Assembly (NCBI GenBank): GCA_028641055.1
Contig: CM054059.1
Location: 432,888,332-432,952,331, forward strand
Direction of reading: 5' to 3'
DNA from: Alopecurus myosuroides
Lineage: Eukaryota; Streptophyta; Magnoliopsida; Poales; Poaceae
DNA length: 64,000 bases
This document shows positions 31,651 to 42,620 of the stretch, in pieces. Every line of letters starts with the position of its first letter. Position 1 is the first letter of the stretch. The notes beneath the pieces are model-generated. The model made no database searches. It saw only the letters and a list, made by a program, of their open reading frames with translations, and was not told where the DNA came from. A program made the position numbers and the translations under genes.

Positions 31651-33008
31651 GGGCATCTCCAGTCGTTGCGCCCCCCAAGGGCCCAAAACGCCGCCGTTTT
31701 GGGGCCGCAGCGGCGCTAAGCGGCGCTATTCTGGAACCTGGGGGCAGGCTTCCCAGTCGCTCCCCGAGCCCATGATTCGGCCCAAACAAACACAATTTGA
31801 AAATAGACGATTTTTATTGAATTAGGCAAACTTCGTACAATTCGACGCGAATTTAAACTAAACATCGAGAAGTAAAACTAAATCATCGACGACTATCCTA
31901 GGCGTCGTCGTCTTCCTTCGCCGCGGCGAGCCGGTTGGAGGGACTAGCCTCGCCGTCATCCTTCGCCGCGGCGAGCCGGTGCCGCTCCGCCCGGCCTTCC
32001 ACCCGCAGCCGGTGCAGCCGCGCCTGCTCGGAGGGCTGGCGGGTGCGCCGCTCGCTCCGCAGCGCCACCTGCCGCAGGTCGGCCTCGTACTGCGCGATGA
32101 TCGCCTGCTGCTCGGCCGATGCAGCGTTCTCGGCCAGCTGCCGGCGCACCTCACGCTCGGCCTCTTCCCTCTGATGCGTCTCCAGAGACGCCCGAACGGC
32201 GGCAGCCTCCGCCGCCGCCTGCTCGAGGCCGCCGAGGACCTGGCGGTACGCCCCCTCGTTCTGCGCGGTCTCGATGGAGTACAGGGCGGCGTGCTGCTCC
32301 GGCCATATCGGCTGCAGCCTCCGCTCCCTCCTCCAGCGCCGGGCAGCCTGCGCCGCCTCCTGATCAGGCGCGAGCTCTGCCTGGACAGGCGGCTGCTCGG
32401 GCGCCGCTAGTCCCTGCGGCGGCTGCTGCGCCGACGCCTCTTCCTGTTGTCCCTCGCCGTCGCTCTCGGGCCACGCATCCTAGAGGCCGTCCATCGTTGC
32501 TAGGCGCGGCGAGGGGGGGAGAAGGAGGAGGCTAGAATGGGGGAGCGGCAGGGAGGAGGAGGCAAGAATGGGCGGACGGCGAGGGCCGAGCACCCTTTTT
32601 ATAGCCTGGCGGTCCAGTCGCTGCGCCGCGCGTGTCACCGCTGCCGCCCCCGCCATTAATCCGGCAGCCTTTGACTGGGGCGCATGCACTGGCCGGCCGC
32701 CACGCCATTACTCCGGCAGCCTTTGACGGCGCGGGCGCCGAGAAGAAGGTCACGGGCGGTGGATCCTGTTCGCGCGCTTTCTCGTCGCGTCGCTGACAGA
32801 GCTGGCCCGCCCGCGCGGTCGCGCAGTTTCGCCCCCGAGGCCGAACCCAGCGGGCTGGGTTTGGCCTGGGTGCCGCGGCGCGAAATAGCGCCGAAACGGC
32901 GCTATTTGGGCCTCTGGGGGGCCGAGTGGTGAAGAAACGGCGCTATTCGCCGCTTCCGCCGCGAAAAGGCCCCCCTGGGGGGCTCTGGGGGGACGGCTGG
33001 AGATGCCC
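31651..33008. mobile_element. PIF/Harbinger-like non-autonomous element (1358 bp)
   Basis: The terminal inverted repeats are GGGCATCTCCAGTCGT on the left and its complement with one mismatch on the right (ACGGCTGGAGATGCCC). TTA flanks both ends (31648-31650 and 33009-33011), the target duplication expected for PIF/Harbinger. The interior is GC-rich and lacks a DDE transposase. It carries one coiled-coil ORF on the minus strand. It is inserted in the long intron of the second CACTA gene. Confidence 0.85.
31898..32494 (-). pseudogene. coiled-coil protein gene carried by the Harbinger-like element
   Basis: From ATG 32494 the frame has TAG at codon 5 (32480-32482). It is then open for about 193 codons to TAG at about 31898. 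The product is rich in Ala, Glu, Gln and Arg, with a segment reading EREVRRQLAENAASAEQQAI that should form a coiled coil. Its end contains a short duplicated RLAAAKDD / RLAAAKEDD block. No Myb, trihelix or transposase motif is visible. A polyadenylated-transcript-like AT-rich tail follows toward 31800. Function unknown; it may be a remnant of the second Harbinger protein or a private gene. Confidence 0.5.
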
Positions 33009-34142
33009 TTACATGTGAAATTCAGTCAGAAGTTCTATCACTTTTTTTGCTCATTTCAGTGAACTTGCTTGAACTTGGCCTGAGACTAGTGGCATCCGAA
33101 TAATTTTACTCATTGCCTCTAAATATTGCTTGCACTAAATATTGTTTGATTGCACTAAATATTTTTTTCTTAAATACTCCTTGTTTGCTAGAGTACTTTT
33201 TTTTATTCCTGCTGGTTATGTATTGGACATCTTGAGATTTGTACTAGTCTATATGTCTATTTTGACAGCAAGGTTATACTAGTGTCGATCAGTTATATTG
33301 CTGCAATGCCCCCACTTTATGGATATGCATGTATCCCTACCCTTTTTTTGTTAATATGTTAAATAGTTTTAGATTTCTTACCTGAGAAGAAAGACATGTG
33401 TAATTCTGCATTGCAACCAAAAGTTTCAACAGAAAGTGTTGCCAGTCTTGCCTATCTTGAATTGGAGTATTCCTGGAGTAGCTGTACTTGGACTACTCCT
33501 CTAGATAAATTAGAGGGAGTAGCATGCTTGCAGCCATCTTCTCCATTGTTATGCTACACCAGCAACCATGACTGTTTATGTTTCTGTTCCAGTTCCAATG
33601 TTTATGTTTCTGTTGATTTGCCAATCAGTGGAAGTATGTCCTCATACAAATGAACCATGCCTTTATATACTTGAACTACTAGATGCCTATAACTAACAGT
33701 GAAATTTTGCTTCAAATTGTGCATTTTCAAATTGCTTGTGGATTGCAAGCAGTGCTACTTCTACTGCGAAAAACAAGAAAGTATGTACTGCTAGTACCAG
33801 TAGTGATTTTTTTGGTGTTCTGTTGGTAAGATGGCTGCTGCTAGGATGGCTGTTGGTGCTAGCCTATTATGAAATTTTGGTGTTGCAGTTTGATACTTGA
33901 ACAAATTTGGAAATCTGTCCGACCATCGAGCCGTTTAAACATTTGCAGGAAATTTCAAATGAGTTGCCCATTTTCGCCGAAATGTTGATTAATTTCCGTT
34001 TCGGCAAAAATCGGGCACTCTAGTGTTAGAAAATTAGCAAAGGTCATGCCGGATTTTTCGGTGAACTTAGTCGTTTTCCCGTGATCGAGTAGTATGTCGA
34101 CTTTTTGTTTCCTTTAGATTAACCAATAATTTTCCCCTTCAG
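33009..34142 (+). other. second part of the long intron of CACTA gene 2
   Basis: No coding sequence recognised. Its last 200 bases (about 33945-34090) resemble the sequence upstream of the transposase ATG (25625-25760). Shared words are AATGAGTTGCC, AAATGTTGATT, TTTCGGC, GCACTC and AGGTCATGCCG. The intron ends CCCCTTCAG at 34142. Confidence 0.5.
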
Positions 34143-34145
34143 AAC

Positions 34146-35482
34146 ATGACACACAACGACAAGGCCGGCGGTTCTAAGCCGTTCTGGCAAATATCCAAGG
34201 AAGAAGAGGAGCAATACGACCCAACGGCGGATGCCAGGGCTGACTCCACCACTAGCGGTGGCGAGGAGAATGACGCCACGACTAGTGGCGCCGGTGATAC
34301 CACTAGTGGCGCCGCCGGCAGAAATGACACCACTGATGCCGGCGGTCAGACAGATGGTGGTAGCCAAGCTAAGAAGAAGACGGCAACGAAAAAACGGAAA
34401 AGGAACAGTCTCCGCACCTACCGTGAAGAGTTCACGAAAATTGATAGCAATGGCTATCCTATCGCGCCCGAGTTGGTGGTCAAAGGATTCGGAAACCAAA
34501 TTGGTTGAATGGCCCGGAACACTGTCAGGATCACCACCGATGATCTAAGGAAAGAAGAGAATACCCATTATCGGGTTGATCTCTTTAGAAAACTGCACGG
34601 ACGATACTTGTACCCGCATCCGCCAGAAGAGCCGCTTAAGTACAATAACGACAATCTGGAGGGGAATCCGGTCAACAATGCCGCCATTGGTAAGATGAAC
34701 ACCGCCTTGGCCAACTGGAAACACCAGGTGAAGGTTGCGGTCTTGAACCCCAAAAAAAGCTTTGAGAAGGTTTTAGCGAGTGAGCCGAACATCACCGAAG
34801 CTGAACTCCGGGACTTCAAGCTAATTTGCGAGAGCGAAGTCGCCAAGGCTAAAGTTGATTGGGGGCAGAAGATGCGGGGGTTGAACATAGGTTCCCAAAA
34901 ACTGGGATGCAGAGGTTACAGAGCGGCGATTCCCAATTGGGAGAAGGAGGACGCCAAACGTGCAGCACAGTCCATCCCTGACCCCCTCGCAAGGTACTCG
35001 CCGCGGACAAAAAACTTCATCAGGGCCCGGTTTACATATGACACGGTAGCTAATGAGTATACTACCGATGATGAGAAGGTGAAGGAGTTGTATAAAAACT
35101 TGGTAAGTAAATACACCGCCCTAATTAGTTTTTTCTCGATGATCAAGTCGATTGCATCATAGTGTACTGGTGCAATTCTAAACGGTTCACGCTAATTGTG
35201 CAGTTTACAGAAATCGAAAGTGGTGGAACCTCGGCATCCATGTCGTCGCTGCACGGCCCATGGGACGACCATTTGAACAGGGCGCTGAACGTGACGCAGG
35301 GGAAGGATAAGCACAAAATGCCGTCAGGTGGCCGAGTTTGTGGCTTGGGCACGGCGACGAAGCTCACAGAGTACTACAAGAAGCCCAAGGAGGCGAGAAG
35401 GAATAGAAGGAGGACCGTCGAAGATATCCAACGTGACGAAGCCCACGATCGCGAGATTGCAGACCTGTTGGGGGGATGGTAA
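34146..35482 (+). pseudogene. CACTA TNPA-like second gene
   Basis: ATG at 34146 follows an acceptor. The N-terminal part is Thr/Ser/Gly/Asp-rich with three TTSGA-type repeats, then a Lys-rich block (AKKKTATKKRKRNSLRTYRE) that could be a nuclear signal. TGA at 34506-34508 breaks the frame, which resumes at once (TVRITTDDLRKEENTHYRVD). The core includes WKHQVKVAVLNPKKSFEKVL, WGQKMRGLNIGSQKLGCRGY and PNWEKEDAKRAAQSIPDP, typical of the plant En/Spm Ptta-type protein. A 101-base intron (35103-35203, GTAAGT to GTGCAG) joins in phase 0 to the last exon, ending TAA at 35480-35482 after QRDEAHDREIADLLGGW. It probably binds subterminal repeats. Confidence 0.8.
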
Positions 35483-35621
35483 CCCGGTAGGCCCATGCCT
35501 AGGCGAAACCCGGCCCGAAGGAAATCACATGAAACCCGGCCCAAGATGGAGGAGTTTCTAGAAGGCCCAAAAGGGAGCGTGGATCTTGTAATCCGTACCT
35601 TGGGGGCCACGATTAGGAAAC
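35483..35621 (+). other. sequence between CACTA gene 2 and element E
   Basis: 139 bases with repeated AACCCGGCCC words (near 35510 and 35533), resembling Tat-type LTR sequence such as that of D and C rather than a CACTA 3' UTR. No ORF. GAAAC at 35617-35621 would be one half of E's target duplication. Confidence 0.35.
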
Positions 35622-36091
35622 TGTCACACCCGGACCTCTAGAGGATACTCACAGCCCGCTAAACAGCAGATAATTGGCTTACGGGGCTTACCGGCACCCG
35701 CATCTCAATATGAGTAGGCCAACACGTAAACGTGTGACAACCAACCTCTACTATTCATCGTCTGCGTAAACCATCCCATAGAAATCCGACTACTTCCATT
35801 GACGTACTTCATAGCATACACACATGGTATGTCAACGACATTTGAACAAGTGATATCACAACAAATCTCTAAGACACAAAGAAATATAAATAAGTGGCAA
35901 ATAGCTCTCACTAGAGCAGAGATAGCAAATACAATCAACCAGAGGACACATGTCGAAACAAGTCATCATTACATCACAGCGGAAGCATCCAAAGTGTCTG
36001 AGTACAGACAAGATCCAAATAGGCCTAAGAGGCCGGAAACGAAAAGACGGAGCCCATCCACGATGTCTCGGATCCTTCCCGGGTCCGCTAT

Positions 36092-37445
36092 CTACTCGTC
36101 AGCAGCCTCGTCATACTCCACGTAGTAGCCACCATGGGGATCCTCGGAAACGTAGTCTGCAGAACACGCAGCCCCAAAGGGGTCAGTACAGACGAGTACT
36201 GGCAAGCAAGACGCACAAGATACCAAAGTGTACCCGGCAACACCAAGTACAGATGCTTTGGGTTCAACGGAAGATAGTTGATACAAAAGTGCGGCAGCGG
36301 GCTGCCTAACCAACTACAGAGACACGCTACAACATCCGGCTAAAAGAAGGGGATAAGATAGCGTATCGGAACCAACTACTACTAACCTCAAACAAACCCA
36401 TCCTGGATCTCGCCCCTTATCCAAAGAAGCAATCCGAGGATAACCCACACGGTTGGATTAGTGAAAGTTCCAGTTATTGTGTCATTAAGCCTATTACTAG
36501 TCAAATTATTATTAATTAGGTGTAAGTTGTCTAATCCTTGTTAGCCAGCCCTATCACCAAGTCATCCATAACCGCGGACAACACGGCTTCTCGAGAAGAT
36601 TTAACCCTGCAGGGATGCACCAATTTGGCTGTACATGTAAGAATATCCCGCCAGACGGGAATCAAACCCACCAAGCGAGACACTCAACACAACCCAACTC
36701 TTCTTCGCATCAAGCCCAAAGAACCCCGTGCAATTGAGCGCACGGCTAATCAAGCCCCACGAAGAAAAGGGGACCCTCATAGCACTCTAAGAACGTGTCT
36801 CCCTAAATGCCGACTACAAAAGTTACCACCCTGGCCTCGGGTTCGCACCTGCATATGCATGCGGCAAATGGAAAACCCGAACTAAATGAGGCGATTTGGA
36901 CGAGATGCGAATCGGATCAAAGTTGAGGGGGGCGCCCATACACGCTTCCCACATGCGGTTAGCGCGCTCATCATGGATCTAGAGGACAAGAACTTTTCCT
37001 GAGTTCGACACTAGCAGGCCTCAAAACCATACCCGGCCCTCTTGCCAGTGCCTTATCATCAAATTAGCATTACCTCAAACATTAACAGGTTGTTGTTTAA
37101 AATTCGAGCCCCCAGAACATAATAAATATGGTAATAGAAATAACGGACATCAGTCTCGAGCATAAACAACCCTAAGCATGCTAGTAAGACACAGGTTACA
37201 AGCAACAGGGTTATAGGGGTGGAGGATAGGCTATATCAGGGTTACAGGATAACATGTGATAGGATCGGAACACAAGAAACGAATCTTAAGGCTAGCAAGA
37301 TAGACAACGGAAAGTATCAATATCCAGTGTGGAAAGGACACAATGGTTCATGTGAGTGAATACTTGCCTGCAAACTCAGTAGCCTGGTACTGGGCTAACT
37401 CCTCTGAAGTAGTGTCGTAAACCTCGTCTGTCTCAACGTCGTCGT
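36092..37445 (-). other. putative two-exon tail of an LTR-encoded acidic microprotein
   Basis: Minus strand. Exon 37445-37368 (78 bases) lies between an acceptor TTCTCGAATAG and a GC-type donor CAG/GCAAGT. It codes DDVETDEVYDTTSEELAQYQ and a short ATEFA. Exon 36156-36092 (65 bases) follows the acceptor TGTTCTGCAG and codes YVSEDPHGGYYVEYDEAADE to TAG. Both junctions are phase 1, so the pieces join in frame with an Asp or Gly split codon. The 5' LTR keeps the terminal exon open (62878-62814). The start exon is unclear in this copy; E1 offers one at 1500-1536 with the same exit phase. No transcript evidence. Confidence 0.4.
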
Positions 37446-38633
37446 CTATTCGAGAAGAAGCAACCAAAGAACGCAAAGAGACAACAATCAATAACATGGC
37501 ATAATGCACAATCATGGGATGATGCATGGCAATTTAATTGATGCATCAAGATAAGCTAGTAGACATGGTAACATAATTAAATGGGCCCATATGAAATTTG
37601 GATTGCATATGGAAAGCCCATGAGTTAAGGTTGGATTAAATGATCTACAAATAACCATCATGTGAAAGTTGTTTAGAATGATGCATGGATGAGGAAAACA
37701 ATAAGAAAACAACAATAGCTTCAATTTGAAATGTGGTTTACGAGGTTTGGAATTTTATTTATTAAGTTATGAAATTTGGCTTCTTAAATGAGTTACACAA
37801 TCATTTGTTGTTTTCACCAATTTTAATTGTTCAAAATAGATAACCAACTTTATATTTGGAAAGAACACAAAATTTTAGGTGGAATACATGTTTCAGTTGT
37901 TGACAATGGATTTAAAATGAATTAATTATGAATTAAACAAGTTTGGACAAGATTTAAATGAATTTAATTCAATTATAGGGTTATTTGAATTTTTATTTGT
38001 TCAAAACATTAAATAAAATTCATATTTGAAAAGATTATATTTTTCAGGTTTGAAAACATATTTTATATGTTCAAAAAGAATTTAGTTTGACCAAGTTATG
38101 AATTTAGCAATTTTAAATGATTTAAACAAGATTTGAATTATTTAACCAATTTTAATTATTCAAATCAGGAAACAAAATTTATATTTGGAAAGCTTGTTCA
38201 ATTTTTCATGTAAAACATATTTTATATGTGCCATTTGAATTAAATTTGAATTAGTTATGAATTTGACCAAATTTGAAAGAGTTGTGTGAATTTGAAATTT
38301 TGAAAGGTTCAAAACAGTATACAATTGGTTTAAACATGTAGAGAATTAAATTTGGTATGGAAAACATATTTAACATGTTGAATTTGAATTTAAAATGAGG
38401 GATCTATGAGGGTTTGAAATCCAGGGACTAAACTGTAAAAACTAGGGACTCGATTTTAAAAAGAAAAGGGCCAGAAAGGTTTTCACCTCGCAGTGGCCCA
38501 GCCTGAGCCACTGACAAGGGGCCCTGGCCACCGTGGCGCTTGCGTGGCAGGTGTGAGCGCGCGCGTGGCTTCCAGGGTCGCTGATAGGGAAGCCCCACCT
38601 GTCAGCGCGCGTTGCAAAATGTGGGTTTTATTC

Positions 38634-38702
38634 CGCGCGGACGGGGACTCGATCCCGCGACGCGGGCGTGCGTGAGCAGTGCGTGTGCCACTGCACTGAT
38701 GT
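38634..38702 (-). other. tRNA-like segment in the E LTR
   Basis: The minus strand has box A-like ATCAGTGCAGTGGCA and box B-like GCGGGATCGAGTCCCCG, in the same LTR position and orientation as the E1 segment at 1764-1836 although the two differ strongly in sequence. Confidence 0.4.
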
Positions 38703-38747
38703 CTGTTTCGTGACAGTAGAGGAGCGCACGCTGTTTTGTGGTGTTGC

Positions 38748-38790
38748 TTCGTCAGTTAACTGAACTGACGAAAGTTCAGTCAACTGAACT
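38748..38790. repeat. two adjacent perfect palindromes in the E LTR
   Basis: TTCGTCAGTT and AACTGACGAA flank a 5-base loop (38748-38772). AGTTCAGT and ACTGAACT flank CA (38773-38790). Both are built from a CAGTT word. Confidence 0.85.
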
Positions 38791-39997
38791 TTGCCAGGCA
38801 CGGTGATCGCCGGCGTCGCGGCTCGCTGCTGCTGCTGCCGTGTGCGTGGTCCAGAACAGGGAGGTGCAAGGTGTGTGCGCGCATCGGGAGAGAGAGGAAG
38901 GGGAATGTTCTCACCGAGGGGAAGGAAGGAGGGCTTGATGGCTCGGTGAGGGGACAGTGGTCAACGGCGACAGACGGAGACAGCGGCGGTGATCCTGTAG
39001 CTCCCGGTCCCCGCTGCGGTGTCGAGGAGGAAGACGGAGGCACGGGGGAGCGATTCCCGCGCTCAGCCTGCGCGGAGGAGAGCCATGGCGGCGGCGATCG
39101 CCGGTTGCTGCCGCGGTGCTGTGGTGGAGGTGCAGTGCAGAGGGAGAAAACGGCGGCGGCGCGAGGATAAGGGAGGAGGGAATGCTAGGGCAGCAAGGAG
39201 GAGCTCGTGGGCGAGGTTTTAAGGAGGAGGAGGCGCGCTTGCAGCCGTCCCATCCTCTGCCTGTTCGACGTGGACATCCTCGATGTCCTGCCGTACAGAG
39301 GTAGGGGATGGGGAGAAGGTGGGCTGGGCCTGGGGGGTAGTAGGTGGCCTGGGCCGGCCTGGCTGCCTCCCCCCCTTTTTTTTGTTTTTCTGTTTTCTGT
39401 TTCTGTTTTTTTTTTGTTCACCTTTTCTTTTCTTTTTTGTAGGAAAGAAAAGAGAAAAAGAAATAGGATTTGGTGCTTATTTTTGCAATAATTTTTTATT
39501 GAATTACCAAAACAGCAAGATTCAAAAGGATGTGGGTTTATTTCCAAAAATTTGAAATTGCCAAATGATTTGAAATTGTGATTCAAAATTCAAATAGGGT
39601 TTTGGGTTTTGAAAAATTGTGGGGATAATTTTGTATAATTTAGTTATTACAAAAGCCCAGTTGTGCAATTTTCTGTTTTCCTAATTTTTAAATTTGGTTG
39701 CTGTTTGTAATTTAAATGCATTTGATTGAAATTTGCAATAAATGAATTATTGAAACTTAAGCAAGTTAATAGTTTGGAAATTCTAGTTTATTGGAAGCAA
39801 TTCGATGTTTTGATTTGAATGTTTCATTTGAAAAAACTGTAACAGCACAAGTATGAACAAGGATTTGATATTTGGTTTGAAATTCAAATGGAAAAAACAA
39901 ATGAAAACAAATGCAATGCTTATGATGACATGATGCAAACTTAATTTAAACAAGAAGCAAGCATTGTAAGGCTGTTTTTTATACTTGGGATGTTACA

Positions 39998-40012
39998 AAA
40001 CGCCCCCCTTGA
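39998..40012 (-). other. polypurine tract of element E
   Basis: On the minus strand AAGGGGGGCGTTT directly precedes the 3' LTR start TGTAAC. The same tract precedes the truncated LTR at 56355 and the E1 LTR at 386, supporting all three as LTR 5' ends. Confidence 0.8.
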
Positions 40013-40033
40013 AGGAATCGCGCCCCGAGATTC

Positions 40034-40968
40034 CTACTGAGAAGAGAAAAGGTCCGGATACTTCTTGCGAAGATCCTCTTCGGTCTCCCATGTTGCCTCT
40101 TTATCGGAATGATGAGACCACTGCACTTTTAAGAACTTGGTGCTCTTGTTGCGAGTTTTGCGCTCGGTCTCATCGAGAATTCGAATAGGGTGCTCCTCAT
40201 AAGAGAGGTCTTCTTGCAGATCAATGGAATCATGATCAACTGCACGACCTGGATCTTTGAAGCACCTCTTGAGCTGTGACACGTGAAACACATCGTGCAC
40301 CTTGGATAGCTTTTCTGGAAGTTCAAGACGATAGGCATTTTCTGCACGCCTTGAGAGAATGTTGAAGGGACCAATATATCTTGGTGCAAGCTTTCCTTTG
40401 ATACCAAAACGATGAGTGCCTCTGAGGGGAGTTACACGGAGATATGCTTTGTCTCCAGCTGCATAGACCATGTCCATGTGTTTGCTGTCATAGTAGCTTT
40501 TCTGACGAGACTGAGCAATCTTGAGATTGTCACGAATGATGCGAACTTTCTCCTCGGCTTCCTTAAGAATGTCAGGGCCTAAGAGTGAACGTTCACCAGC
40601 TCCAGACCAATTGATTGGACTCCTGCATCTGCGGCCATAGAGAGCCTCAAATGGTGCCATGCCTAGGATTGCCTGGAAGCTGTTGTTGTAGGAGAATTCA
40701 GCATATGGAAGACATTCCTCCCATTTCATGCCAAAAGAGAGACCACATGCTCTAAGCATATCCTCGAGAATCTGATTGACTCTTTCGACTTGCCCTTGAG
40801 ACTGAGGATGGTAGGCTGTGCTGAACAGAAGTTTGGTGCCCAATGCTTCTTGAAAACTTTTCCAGAAATGAGAAGTGAAGATGCTTCCACGGTCTGAGCT
40901 TATTTCCAATGGAACACCATGAAGAGGAACAATCTTTGCTGTGTAGAGCTCTGCTAACTGACTAGCTG
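40034..40968 (-). pseudogene. pol 3' part of E copy 2: integrase core end and chromodomain
   Basis: Continuation of the integrase cut by element C. The frame carries SSDRGSIFTSHFWKSFQE, the HPQSQGQVERVNQ glutamate motif, AEFSYNNSFQ and FEALYGRRCRSP. The GPF/Y-like module PRYIGPFNIL follows, and then a chromodomain-like tail (ILDETERKTRNKSTKFLKVQ, WSHHSDKEATWETEEDL) to TAG at 40034. Integrase inserts element cDNA; the chromodomain of chromoviruses is thought to direct it to chromatin marks. This half is intact by itself but separated from its front by 10.65 kb. Confidence 0.85.
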
Positions 40969-41449
40969 TGTCGTGGGATAATCACGGCAGACGTTACCAG
41001 AGGTAACTGATCTTGGGGCAAGACGACACAGGCGTTTGGGAGAGGGTTTAGCTCAGAGGAAAACATGATGTAACTAGATCTGGTAGCCGGCAATCAAAGT
41101 CGCCGAGTCTCCGATCTCGATATAACAACTCAACTCTAGGGTTACACTAGATGCTCGATATCAAGCGATATTGCTAGGGTTCTTAGATCTCTGTCTAAAC
41201 TAGACCTAGGGGTCGGTTTATAAAGCGCCCGTACCCCCTCGGCCCTATTCTCCCAGGCGCAGCTTGAATCCTATCCGGACACCGCTTATAAACCCTAACT
41301 TTCCTTACCGTAACCCACAATCCGGGTTACGAGGCCTACAAACTTTGGGCCTTCCAGAAGCTTCATTATCCTTAACCAGATTACGCACCGTGTTCCTTGG
41401 GCCGGGTTACGCCTTGGAGTTGGCCTACCGGGTTATTATCCCCCCATCA
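40969..41449 (-). repeat. 3' LTR of element C
   Basis: 481 bp, matching 51141-51621 except at four sites (A/G near 40999, A/C near 41076, C/T near 41226, G/T near 41361). The purine-rich CTGGGGACTAC abuts its start on the minus strand. Confidence 0.93.
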
Positions 41450-41827
41450 GTAGTCCCCAGAATATCTTGGGCTTCATGGATCCTCCTTGAAGCGCTCGCT
41501 ATTCCCTGCAAAGATATCAATTACACAGGCATATGGAGGCCGGGTTAAGATGCTTTGATAGACAGCTAGGCCTTACTCCATGGTGGCCATATAGTAACCC
41601 GGCCTTTCCCCCAAATACTTTGGTTTGACTTTCCAGGTCTAAACCCTAATAAAAATGTCAAGATTCCATACTCAATAACTGACCCTGATATCATGGGGTA
41701 GATCTCCTTCTCTTTTTTGTCCAGGTACTTGGCTCAGTTCTAGGCGCATATCTCGCAGAATCCGCGCAGATAACCATTACCCCACAATTTCCGGCTTCCG
41801 GCCGTTTGGATAGACTCACCCCCACCT

Positions 41828-41835
41828 TATAAATA
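41828..41835 (+). promoter_or_regulatory. putative TATA box of the antisense gene of C
   Basis: CCACCTTATAAATAGTGC lies about 380 bases outside the 3' LTR on the plus strand, upstream of the antisense gene. A pyrimidine-rich leader follows, with a candidate 5' UTR intron from GTAAGC at 42096 to TTTGCAG at 42611. Element D has AATAAATAGC at a comparable place upstream of its antisense gene (minus strand, near 23315). Confidence 0.6.
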
Positions 41836-42620
41836 GTGCTCCGAGGGTAACCTAAAACCCATCGCTCCACTTCAATTCCCGCTTTCCTTCCTTGCTCCTT
41901 ACGCCCTTGCAGCACCACCGCAAGAAGTTCGTGCTCGCCATCGAAGCAAAGCCGCCGCCGGCCGTATTCGTCCTCGAGCCATCTCGCGCCGTCGCCAAGC
42001 TTCACCGCCGCGCCTTCGTTCCACTCGCCAAGAGTCGCAAAGGGGCATTCGAGCCACGCCGTTCGTCGCCGTCGCGCTAGACTCCAATATCTCCAGTAAG
42101 CCCCTTGCATTCGCTTAATTTAGCCCCGCAATTTTTCAATCCATCCATGATTGGATCTAGGTCAACCCGTGAGTCGTTCTTCCGATTGCATCAAATTAGA
42201 TCGATTCGATGCTCGCCAACTCCTTTAACCACCTTCTAGATAGTTACAACTCATCCTCCTACCATCACTAATCACCAAATCTCCGTAAAATCGCTCGCAA
42301 ACTTTCCCATTTAGATCCATTCCTCCTCGATTTTCCGCTCATTGCATTAACACACGGAAAATCCTCCTTTTCCAGCTATTTTGCTTGCAGTAGACACATG
42401 GGCAACCATCCATCTTCCCCAAATGCTTTTCCATACGTAAGTGACCAATAATTTCCACAATTGTACTTAACACCCGGATACCTTGTAATCTCCACCTCAT
42501 AGTGTGATACCCGGATAATTCTTAGCTTCATACTTTCTTGATACCTTATACTCGGATAATCCAACACTTCCGGGTCTTATTTCCTATGCCTCTTTTTCTT
42601 GTGCTTTGCAGGTTGATCCC

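Larger units (their letters stand above)
35622..39997 (-). repeat. 3' LTR of element E (4376 bp)
   Basis: On the minus strand it begins TGTAACATCCCAAGTAT at 39997 and ends CCGGGTGTGACA at 35622. It contains the acidic exon-like segments (37368-37445 and 36092-36156), the ~159 bp repeat block (about 37730-38420), a tRNA-like segment (38634-38702) and two adjacent perfect palindromes (38748-38790). Confidence 0.9.

Noticed and set aside
31858..32154. Alternative minus-strand frame in the Harbinger-like element
   Set aside because: Arg/Ser-rich shifted reading of the coiled-coil gene; the frame at 31898-32494 is longer and has balanced composition.
32119..32535. Plus-strand ORFs in the Harbinger-like element
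   Set aside because: Antisense to the coiled-coil frame, of GC-driven composition, without domain features.
35799..36309. Overlapping plus-strand ORFs, repeated at 62617-63031
   Set aside because: They lie in LTRs opposite the putative microgene. Frames are not preserved between E1 and E and composition is unremarkable.
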